Assembly (NCBI GenBank): GCA_020442505.1
Contig: JAGRJZ010000060.1
Span: forward strand, 1 to 12,380
Direction of reading: 5' to 3'
Length of the DNA: 12,380 nt
From: Alphaproteobacteria bacterium
GTDB taxonomy: Bacteria > Pseudomonadota > Alphaproteobacteria > Micavibrionales > Micavibrionaceae
The position numbers and the translations under genes were made by a program. The notes below the pieces were generated by a model. It was not told the DNA's origin, did not search any database, and saw only the letters and a list, made by a program, of their open reading frames with translations. Positions 6,832 to 12,380 of this stretch are shown here, one piece after another (positions within the stretch are counted from its first letter, which is position 1; each line of letters opens with the position of its first letter).

Positions 6832-7824
6832 TCATCGAGAGCCTTTCACCCGCACGCGCCCGTCTTTTTCAAGGCCGGGCTGGATCTGACAGCCTTGCAA
6901 CACCCCGGTACACGTCCCGAAAGCCGCGGGAAGAAGGGCCTCCCACTCGATCTTTCCCTTATCGACCTCGTAACGCACCAGCGTCCCGTCGATTTTCTGT
7001 AATGCGTCGAGCAATTCTTGAACCCGGACCATATGCTTGATCGTATCGCTTTGAAGCGCGTTATAGGCGTTTACCATCAGATCCGTAGCGGCCTTTTCGG
7101 TGTCGATCTGGACCTTTTCAAGGTCCCGCCGCACCAGATTCGTCGCCAGATACTGGCCCAACAGAATTAAAATCGCGAGCATGTTGACCGCAAGACCCGC
7201 GTATAAAAGCGTCATCGCGGCGGCACGAGACAGTTTTTCGGTCCGAATCGCCCGGTTCTTCCACGGAACGGGTGTAGCCATCTCCGGATTGACGGTCACA
7301 AAATTCGCGTCCATGCTCTGGACCCGCGGCAGCAAGGTCCGCGCCGCGCCGATAAAAACTTGCATCCGGCCCGTCTCGGGATCCCATCGCAGGGCGGAGG
7401 CGACCCCTTCCTGTTCGTACAGATAGACCGTTTCCCGGTCCCAATATTCGCTGTTCCCCGGCAGCGCGGCCGCCAGCGGACACCAGCTATCGGGGTTCGA
7501 GGCCAAAGAGGCGGACGGACAGGCCAGATACCAGCAACGCCCGTTTTCCAACGTATAGCAATAATGAACGCGTTCCGTCCCGCAGGCTTGGGAAGCGGCG
7601 TTCCACACGGCTTCCTCCTCCGTCCCCGGCAGGTGCGGAACGGACCCGCCGATCATTTCCTGCGGCAAATAGGGAAGGAGCGTTTTTTTGACGGTTTCAA
7701 CCTCGCCGGCAAGATGATCGGCAAGATCCGGCTTCAAACGCGCCACGCCGCCCTTTCCGGCTTGTCTATCCGGGGCGGGTTTTCCCTTTTCCTGGGCGTC
7801 TTTATCCGTCTTCGATAAAACCAA
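6832..7824 (-). CDS. GspL-like bitopic assembly protein with cytoplasmic Cys cluster
   Basis: A 330-residue protein with about 200 residues before a single membrane helix (about 201-224, AAAMTLLYAGLAVNMLAILILL), then a likely coiled coil (about 231-280) and a short C-terminal domain ending RVRVKGSR. Basic residues precede the helix, so the large N-terminal part should be cytoplasmic. That arrangement is like GspL or a PilM-PilN fusion, which link the assembly ATPase to the platform. I do not see clear sequence signatures of those families, so the assignment rests on topology and neighbours. The N-terminal part has five cysteines at 81, 89, 97, 102 and 115, possibly metal-binding; two more (305, 312) are in the C-terminal part. 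The start is TTG at 7824, with AAGGAG at 7835-7840 ten bases upstream inside the end of the pilC gene and only two bases between stop and start. This implies translational coupling. Confidence 0.75.
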   Translation of the reverse strand: MVLSKTDKDAQEKGKPAPDRQAGKGGVARLKPDLADHLAGEVETVKKTLLPYLPQEMIGGSVPHLPGTEEEAVWNAASQACGTERVHYCYTLENGRCWYLACPSASLASNPDSWCPLAAALPGNSEYWDRETVYLYEQEGVASALRWDPETGRMQVFIGAARTLLPRVQSMDANFVTVNPEMATPVPWKNRAIRTEKLSRAAAMTLLYAGLAVNMLAILILLGQYLATNLVRRDLEKVQIDTEKAATDLMVNAYNALQSDTIKHMVRVQELLDALQKIDGTLVRYEVDKGKIEWEALLPAAFGTCTGVLQGCQIQPGLEKDGRVRVKGSR

Positions 7825-7826
7825 CT

Positions 7827-9047
7827 CTATATCACTCCTTCCGTCAGACCGCCCATCATGCTGTCGAGACTCATGTTCATCACCGTCAAGCCGTAGATGG
7901 CGCTACCGAAGGCCAGCGCAAGATAAACCCCCGTCAAACCGAATGCGATCCAGACGATCAGGGTATGTTTGGTTTTTGCCGCTGCGGCCCGCATCTCGGC
8001 GATCGACTCCAGTACTGTAGCAACTTGCGAAAGGTCCGACAAGCTCGCAAGTTCCAGCCGTTCGCTGCGGGTCAAGGGTTCGCAGTCCAGCGCCGCCCCC
8101 AGCATGACGCCCCGCTCCAGCTCCGTGGCGGCCTTCATCCAGTAATCCGAAACCTCCGGGACGCTGGTCGCTTCGGAGGATTGCTTGAGCGTATCGCCGA
8201 TCGGCACCAATCCGCGCAACATGCGGGCCGCGGCCATCATGGAATCCGAAAAACCGAGATCGCGCAGATACCCCCCGATCAGGGGTATCTTTCGGACGAT
8301 CTTCGCGGTGGGCCAGTCCGTTTTTCCCCGGTTGATCCAAAAGGAAAAAATCGTCCAGGCGATAAACCCGCCCATAGCGAAGGCCGTACCGATCAACACG
8401 TCCCAGGTCAGCTCCAGATTGTTCACGACCCGGGTGTATTTTTCCAGCTCCTCCGGGTTGGTCGGGGGGTTGTCCCGAAACCAGCCGAGGATCATCGGCT
8501 TTCCGGCGTAAAGAGAGGACACGATCGAAAACACGTCGAAGATCAACCAGGTCATCGTGCCCATGATCGCGCGGGCGTTCTTTTTCTTTTGCGTGATGGA
8601 ATGAATCGCGTGGGGAATCCCGTCCTGCAACTTGTTCGCGCGCTCGCTGGCCGCCAGAATGGCGATCGTCCCGTGGTCGAAGATCCGCAGGGCCTTCAGC
8701 GCGTCGATCGCGCCCAGCCCGCGGGCCAGCGCCTCCCGCGCGGGGGCCAGGATATTCTGGCGCATCGGGTTGGTTTCCGCCTGGATGATCCGCCACAGCG
8801 CGACCCCCGGCGAGGTCGAGGTGGAACGAAACTGAACGCCCCGGAGAAGCTGCACCTGCCACCAGGTCGAGCGGGCAAGAAGCCGCTCCAGCGGGGAGCG
8901 TTCATGCGGACGGATGCTTAGCGGATACCCGCCTTTTTTGGCAATGGCGGCGCGAACATCCTCGACCGCAGGCATGTAATACGACTCCGTGACCCGTTTC
9001 GGGCCGGACGCGGAATCATAAGCGACCTCGGCAACCCATTGCTGCAT
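7827..9047 (-). CDS. pilC: GspF/PilC-family inner-membrane platform protein
   Basis: A 406-residue polytopic protein of the type II secretion/type IV pilus platform family, which anchors pilus assembly and is driven by a cytoplasmic ATPase. Residues 1-48 match the small N-terminal domain of GspF/PilC proteins (WVAEVAYDSASGPK ... GGYPLSIRP). Two GspF repeats follow (about 65-190 and 265-395), with membrane helices near 161-180, 214-236 and 362-388, and total length is usual for the family. The GExSGxL-type motif after each repeat's helical bundle is degenerate here (SERANKL near 134-140, SDLSQVA near 337-343), so this is a divergent member. ATG 9047 is preferred over the upstream in-frame TTG 9107. 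The latter lies inside the hairpin loop of the leader and would add 20 unrelated residues. It is the first gene of the five-gene unit and is divergent from parA. GspF of a secretion system cannot be separated from PilC of a pilus on this evidence. Confidence 0.88.
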   Translation of the reverse strand: MQQWVAEVAYDSASGPKRVTESYYMPAVEDVRAAIAKKGGYPLSIRPHERSPLERLLARSTWWQVQLLRGVQFRSTSTSPGVALWRIIQAETNPMRQNILAPAREALARGLGAIDALKALRIFDHGTIAILAASERANKLQDGIPHAIHSITQKKKNARAIMGTMTWLIFDVFSIVSSLYAGKPMILGWFRDNPPTNPEELEKYTRVVNNLELTWDVLIGTAFAMGGFIAWTIFSFWINRGKTDWPTAKIVRKIPLIGGYLRDLGFSDSMMAAARMLRGLVPIGDTLKQSSEATSVPEVSDYWMKAATELERGVMLGAALDCEPLTRSERLELASLSDLSQVATVLESIAEMRAAAAKTKHTLIVWIAFGLTGVYLALAFGSAIYGLTVMNMSLDSMMGGLTEGVI

Positions 9048-9095
9048 GACGTTTCGATCTTTTCTGCCTCGAACAAAGGCACATGGTAACAGATG

Positions 9096-9113
9096 AACGG
9101 TAAACAAACCGTT
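9096..9113. promoter_or_regulatory. Perfect inverted repeat in the pilC leader
   Basis: AACGGT and ACCGTT (six bases each) flank a six-base spacer AAACAA. It lies between the pilC promoter and the pilC start, in the predicted 5' leader. It could be an operator half-site pair or an RNA hairpin. Function is inferred from position only. Confidence 0.4.
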
Positions 9114-9125
9114 GTGACGTCGCTC

Positions 9126-9154
9126 ATTTTAGCGGAAATCGGCATAATCCTCAA
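9126..9154 (-). promoter_or_regulatory. Sigma70-like promoter of the pilus cluster
   Basis: On the minus strand TTGAGG (9149-9154) and TAAAAT (9126-9131) are separated by exactly 17 bases. Transcription would start near 9119, leaving a leader of about 70 bases that includes the inverted repeat at 9096-9113 before the ATG at 9047. Confidence 0.6.
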
Positions 9155-9203
9155 AACGTATTTTCCATGCGGGGAAATCCGGGGACAGAACTGTTTGCGA
9201 AAC

Positions 9204-9233
9204 TTGACCTTTCGACCGGGAATCCGGCATAGT
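9204..9233 (+). promoter_or_regulatory. Sigma70-like promoter of parAB
   Basis: TTGACC at 9204-9209 and CATAGT at 9228-9233 with an 18-base spacer. Transcription would start near 9240, about 38 bases before the parA ATG. The -35 box is strong and the -10 box moderate. No parS-like palindrome is visible between this and the divergent pilC promoter. Confidence 0.55.
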
Positions 9234-9277
9234 GGGTCCGTTATCCAGACGGATTGATTTTGCTTTAGGAACAGCCC

Positions 9278-10141
9278 ATGACCGAGACATCCGGCCGTTT
9301 TTCGGTGCCCGCGCGTTTACAGGGGAATAAAGCCGTGCCGGGGCCAGCGGGCTGTCCGCGGATTCTGGCCGTCGCCAATCAAAAGGGCGGGGTTGGAAAG
9401 ACCACCACCGCGGTCAATCTGGCAACGGCGCTATGCGCGGTGGGAAAGAGTGTTCTGCTGGTCGATCTGGACCCGCAGGGGAACGCCTCTACCGGGCTTG
9501 GCATCAAACGCTCCTCGATCACCAAGAGCACCTACGACATGCTGTTCGGGGAGGCCCATGTCATGGACATCGCCCGGGCGACGAAGGTACCGGGGCTGTT
9601 CGTGGCGCCGTCCTCGATCCACCTCTCCGGGGCGGAGATCGAGCTGGTCACGGCTGAGCGGCGGGAATATCGCCTGCGCGAAGCGCTGCGCCAGCCTTTG
9701 CCCTATGACTACGTGATGATCGACTGCCCCCCCTCGCTCAACCTTTTGACCCTGAACGCGCTGGTGACGACCGACGCGGTGGTCGTGCCGCTGCAATGCG
9801 AGTTTTACGCGCTGGAGGGGCTTTCGCATCTGACGAAGACGATCGAGCGGGTCCGGAAAACATACAACCCGGGCCTGGACATTCAGGGGGTTTTGCTGAC
9901 CATGTTCGACCGGCGAAACAATCTGTCCGGCATGGTCGCGCAGGACGTGCGGGCCTTTTTCGGGGACAAGGTCTACCAGACGATCATCCCGCGTAACGTC
10001 CGAGTCTCCGAAGCGCCTTCCTATGGCTTGCCGGCGATCGTCTACGACATGCGTTGCCCCGGGGCGGCGGCCTATATCCGGCTGGCGGGGGAGGTCTTGA
10101 AACGCGAGCGAAAAATCATGAAGGAGAAACAAGCGGCATGA
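9278..10141 (+). CDS. parA: ParA chromosome-partitioning ATPase
   Basis: A 287-residue MinD/ParA-family ATPase that binds DNA nonspecifically as an ATP dimer and moves ParB-bound origins. The deviant Walker A motif KGGVGKTT is at 36-43, with the first signature lysine of this family. Then come LLVDLDPQGNAS (Walker A', about 60-71) and YVMIDCPPSLN (Walker B). About 28 residues precede the core, somewhat longer than minimal chromosomal Soj proteins but short of the helix-turn-helix extension of plasmid ParA. The ATG at 9278 has AGGA seven bases upstream. The gene overlaps parB by the four bases ATGA. The divergent neighbour is the pilus platform gene instead of the usual rsmG/mnmG. The chromosomal type is favoured by the parB partner having the LGRGL motif. 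Confidence 0.95.
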   Translation: MTETSGRFSVPARLQGNKAVPGPAGCPRILAVANQKGGVGKTTTAVNLATALCAVGKSVLLVDLDPQGNASTGLGIKRSSITKSTYDMLFGEAHVMDIARATKVPGLFVAPSSIHLSGAEIELVTAERREYRLREALRQPLPYDYVMIDCPPSLNLLTLNALVTTDAVVVPLQCEFYALEGLSHLTKTIERVRKTYNPGLDIQGVLLTMFDRRNNLSGMVAQDVRAFFGDKVYQTIIPRNVRVSEAPSYGLPAIVYDMRCPGAAAYIRLAGEVLKRERKIMKEKQAA

Positions 10142-11082
10142 CAACAGAGTCGGCACATACGCCCAAAGAGGACAATACGGCAGCCCCCAAGCGCCGGGGT
10201 CTCGGCCGGGGGCTCAGCGCCTTGTTCGACGACGACGAGTCGGACGACACGGCCGCTGGCGGCGCGGGAAAGGCGGAGCGCCGGATGCTGGGCGTGGACG
10301 AGATTATCCCCGGCCCCTTTCAGCCCCGTCATCGGGACGGGATCGACGAGGCCGCGCTGGCGGAGCTTGCCGCCTCGATCCGCGCGCACGGCATTTTGCA
10401 GCCGCTTTTGGTTCGGGAAAAACCCCGCATGCCCGGCGTGTACGAGCTCATCGCGGGGGAACGCCGCTGGCGCGCCGCGCAAAAAGCGCAATTGCACGAG
10501 GTACCCGTCATCGTCAAACCGCTGAGCGATCAGGACGCGATGGAGATCGGGCTGATCGAGAATCTCCAGCGGGAAGATCTGAACGCGCTGGAGGAGGCGA
10601 CGGCCTATCGGCGCCTGATGAACGAATTCGGTCACACCCAGGAAAAGCTGGCCGTGGCGGTCGGCAAGAGCCGTTCGCACGTCGCCAACATGCTGCGCTT
10701 GCTCACGCTACCGCATGAGGTGCTGGAGCTGATGGACGAGGGACGCCTGTCCGCCGGGCATGCCCGGGCGCTGGTAGGCATAGAGCCGGCGGAGGCGAAA
10801 ACCATCGCCCGACAGGTCGCCGACCGGGGTCTGAGCGTGCGGACGGTTGAAAAAATGACCACGGCGCACAAAGAGAAAACCGCCCGGCCCTCCTCCGGAC
10901 CGCGGCCCGAAAGGCCTGTTAAGGATGTCGATACGCTGGCGCTGGAACAGGATCTGTCCGAGATGCTCGGAATGGCGGTCACCATCGACCCCCAAGGCAA
11001 AGGCCGGGGAACGCTCACGGTTGCTTATGAGAACCTCAGCCAGCTGGACATGGTCCTTCTCCGCCTGTCCATCGGGAATTAG
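10138..11082 (+). CDS. parB: ParB CTP-dependent centromere-binding protein
   Basis: A 314-residue ParB/Spo0J-family protein that loads at parS, binds CTP and slides as a clamp, and stimulates ParA. The N-terminal tail contains GLGRGLSALF (21-30), the LGRGL motif that contacts ParA. The CTP-binding domain has GERRWRA (108-114) and ENLQREDLN (141-149). A helix-turn-helix lies about 166-188 (HTQEKLAVAVGKSRSHVANML). A polar linker (about 245-265) leads to a C-terminal dimerisation domain (about 266-314). The start at 10138 is the ATG in the ATGA overlap with parA, with AAGGAG at 10121-10126. The open frame extends upstream to 10054, but that part overlaps parA and has no family similarity. The stop codon lies inside the left arm of the downstream inverted repeat. 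Confidence 0.96.
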   Translation: MTTESAHTPKEDNTAAPKRRGLGRGLSALFDDDESDDTAAGGAGKAERRMLGVDEIIPGPFQPRHRDGIDEAALAELAASIRAHGILQPLLVREKPRMPGVYELIAGERRWRAAQKAQLHEVPVIVKPLSDQDAMEIGLIENLQREDLNALEEATAYRRLMNEFGHTQEKLAVAVGKSRSHVANMLRLLTLPHEVLELMDEGRLSAGHARALVGIEPAEAKTIARQVADRGLSVRTVEKMTTAHKEKTARPSSGPRPERPVKDVDTLALEQDLSEMLGMAVTIDPQGKGRGTLTVAYENLSQLDMVLLRLSIGN

Positions 11083-11185
11083 AGCGCTCAATGTTTCGAT
11101 TGAATTAGGAACGAGGAGCGAAGCGCACAAAATCGTACGTGAGCGACGAAGTGACGCGAGTCAAGCTAAACGTTGAACGCTCTAG
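11079..11185. repeat. 107-base element with imperfect terminal inverted repeats
   Basis: The first 25 bases (11079-11103) and the reverse complement of the last 25 (11161-11185) agree at 20 positions. The core of 16 (11081-11096 against 11168-11183) has 14 Watson-Crick pairs and one G-U pair. The interior of about 57 bases contains related strings such as GAGCGAAGCGCA and GAGCGACGAAGTGACG. It fills nearly all of the gap between the convergent parB and dps genes and begins inside the parB stop codon. It may be a short interspersed palindromic repeat or small non-autonomous element that also works as a bidirectional terminator. No second copy is present in this window. Confidence 0.55.
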
Positions 11186-11189
11186 CGCC

Positions 11190-11627
11190 CTACTTCGCGA
11201 AGCTCCGCAGCATCCAGGCGGCCTTCTCATGCACGGTCATCCGACCGATCAGAAGGTCCGCGGTCACTTCGTCGCCTTGTTCCTGCGCCACCGCCAAAAC
11301 CGGCTTCATGCTTTCCGCGATCGCGGCGTTGTCCTCCGCCAGGATTCGGACCATGGCCGTCGCGTCCGGCGTCTTCGCGACCTCGCCCAGCGACTTGATC
11401 GCATCCATCTCGGCCCAGCTATTGGGCGCGTAGGCCTCCAAAGCACGCATTCGCTCGGCGATCTCGTCGGTCGCGTTCCACAGCTCCGTATATTGCTCCA
11501 TAAACAAATCGTGGAGCGCCTTGAACTGGGGCCCTTCGACGTTCCAGTGAAAAGAATGGGTTTTGAAATAAAGGATAAACGTGTCGGCCAGAACCTTTTG
11601 CAAGCCGGTGACGATCGTCTGTGACAT
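11190..11627 (-). CDS. dps: Dps/ferritin-like iron-storage and DNA-protection protein
   Basis: A 145-residue member of the Dps family, whose dodecamers oxidise and store iron and protect DNA during starvation or oxidative stress. The ferroxidase residues H27, H39, D54 and E58 have the same spacing (12, 15, 4) as the E. coli Dps ferroxidase ligands, within SFHWNVEGPQFKALHDLF and DEIAERMRALE. Length is normal for the shorter Dps proteins. There is no long Lys-rich N-terminal tail, so direct DNA binding by a tail is unlikely. The ATG at 11627 is chosen because AGGAG lies seven bases upstream. The ATGs at 11651 and 11645 would place that site inside the gene. It converges with parB across the inverted-repeat element. 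The preceding minus-strand gene ends 76 bases upstream. No clear promoter or OxyR-type site was identified, so its regulation is open. Confidence 0.93.
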   Translation of the reverse strand: MSQTIVTGLQKVLADTFILYFKTHSFHWNVEGPQFKALHDLFMEQYTELWNATDEIAERMRALEAYAPNSWAEMDAIKSLGEVAKTPDATAMVRILAEDNAAIAESMKPVLAVAQEQGDEVTADLLIGRMTVHEKAAWMLRSFAK

Positions 11628-11703
11628 GGGAGCGCTCCTGTTCATATTCATAAGAAAGAAAAATCAAGTTCCGTGATCTAAGCTAGGGGAAAACGGACGT
11701 TTG

Positions 11704-12380
11704 TCAACCACCCGCGCCGGGCGAAAGACAGGGATCGTCATACGGGTCCAGCGCCGGGGCCAGAAAGATCCAGCCTTCCTGGAGCGGGGGGTGAACCATC
11801 GGAACGGCCGCGGGGTCCGGGGTTTTCTCTTCCGGCGGGAAGGGCGTTTCATCCGATTCGATCGTCGCGACCACCCCGCGCTCCTTGTCCATGCCTGTGA
11901 AAAAGCCGAACGCCTTCGCATTGCGGCCGGCCATGTAGGATTCGTCCTGCAACAGCGCGCCTTGCGGCGAAAGCGTCAGAAACCTTATATGGTCCCGGTA
12001 CGATGCCGCGGAACGAGCCGTTCCCGGGTCGGCGCTTGTCTGCGCGTTCAACAGGAGCGACACCCGGCCGTCCGGGTGGGCCCGCACCCCGGCGCCGGAA
12101 AGACGGTAGTCGGGCCGGCGGTAATAACGTTGCCACAAGACGGGCCCCGTCGGCGCAATCTTCAAAACCCATGCGGCGGGAGGAGCCGAATCCAGAGGGC
12201 TGATCTCCCCCGTGAGAACGAACCCCTCCGGCCCGTCCGAAGCGGCGTAATCGAGATGCGCGTCGGCGCCCCGGGGATAGGCCTCTTGCCACAAAATCGC
12301 CCCCTCCGCGGAAAGCCGCAGGACCCACCCGGCCATACCGCCGCCGCCGGAGCGAATCTGTCCTGTGGCCAGATACCCGC
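11704..12380 (-). CDS. Repeat protein, probable beta-propeller (5' end outside window)
   Basis: The frame is open to the right edge of the window; the in-window ATG at 12336 is preceded by in-frame GYLATGQIRSGG, so the start lies beyond 12380. The visible 225 residues contain a repeat of roughly 50-60 residues: G-(F/Y)-x-(L/V)-x-TG, a variable loop, then WVL(K/R)-hydrophobic, x-x-x-G-x-(I/V)-LWQ-x-x-Y. Two copies are clear (WVLRLSAEGAILWQ and WVLKIAPTGPVLWQ, 52 residues apart). A third is degenerate (FLTLSPQGALLQDESY), and the C-terminus (EGWIFLAPALDPYDDPCLSP) looks like the start of a final strand set. This is typical of beta-propeller repeats in secreted or envelope proteins, but specific function is unknown. 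A signal peptide, if any, is outside the window. A Pro/Glu/Thr-rich loop lies before the last repeat. Confidence 0.75.
   Translation of the reverse strand, partial: GYLATGQIRSGGGGMAGWVLRLSAEGAILWQEAYPRGADAHLDYAASDGPEGFVLTGEISPLDSAPPAAWVLKIAPTGPVLWQRYYRRPDYRLSGAGVRAHPDGRVSLLLNAQTSADPGTARSAASYRDHIRFLTLSPQGALLQDESYMAGRNAKAFGFFTGMDKERGVVATIESDETPFPPEEKTPDPAAVPMVHPPLQEGWIFLAPALDPYDDPCLSPGAGG

Noticed and set aside
7965..8921. Long plus-strand open frame (318 codons) opposite the GspF/PilC gene
   Set aside because: Composition is that of an antisense shadow of a GC-rich gene (Arg, Gln, Gly, His rich), with no ribosome site or motif. The minus-strand gene matches a known family over its full length.
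9048..9107. TTG start at 9107 for the GspF/PilC gene
   Set aside because: The added 20 residues do not resemble the family, and the codon lies in the loop of the leader inverted repeat. ATG 9047 gives a normal-length protein.
10054..10137. Upstream extension of the parB frame into parA
   Set aside because: It overlaps the conserved 3' end of parA. The ATG in the ATGA overlap has a ribosome site and gives a normal ParB N-terminus.
9278..11082. Plasmid origin of the parAB pair
   Set aside because: ParA lacks the N-terminal helix-turn-helix extension of plasmid type Ia proteins, ParB has the chromosomal LGRGL tail, and the neighbours (argS, LPS genes, dps) are chromosomal. No replication gene is seen.

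Overview
The window looks like a chromosomal segment of a Gram-negative proteobacterium, probably an alphaproteobacterium. The reasons are moderately high GC, a chromosomal-type parA-parB pair, a heptosyltransferase-like (GT9) gene that implies lipopolysaccharide synthesis, and pilin-like proteins of a kind I associate with Micavibrio-like alphaproteobacteria. That last association is from memory and was not searched. There is no transposase, integrase, CRISPR array or RNA gene that I can see, and no gene-free stretch longer than about 230 bases.

Layout. On the left, plus strand: the 3' nine-tenths of argS (1-1662, start lies before the window); a small unrecognised two-helix membrane protein with its own sigma70-like promoter (1755-2174); then a GT4 and a GT9 glycosyltransferase (2264-3487 and 3505-4461), ending in a near-perfect palindromic terminator that contains the GT9 stop codon.

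The middle, 4515 to 9047, is a five-gene minus-strand cluster for a type IV pilus or type II secretion-like machine. In transcription order it encodes a GspF/PilC platform protein, a protein with GspL-like topology, a protein with GspM/PilO-like topology, and two large pilin-like proteins (250 and 240 residues). The two pilins share an unusual N-terminal motif, lack the glutamate at mature position 5, and are separated by an intrinsic terminator. No assembly ATPase, secretin or prepilin peptidase is present here, so the machine must be completed from elsewhere. This is the least ordinary part of the window.

On the right, a 230-base divergent promoter region separates this cluster from parA-parB (9278-11082, overlapping by ATGA), the chromosome segregation ATPase and the CTP-dependent clamp protein. 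parB converges with a minus-strand dps gene (11190-11627). The gap between them is almost completely filled by a roughly 107-base element with 25-base imperfect terminal inverted repeats. The window ends inside a minus-strand gene for a repeat protein that looks like a beta-propeller (11704 to beyond 12380).

The glycosyltransferases and the pilus cluster both point to cell-envelope and surface functions. argS, parAB and dps are housekeeping or stress genes with no evident functional link to them.
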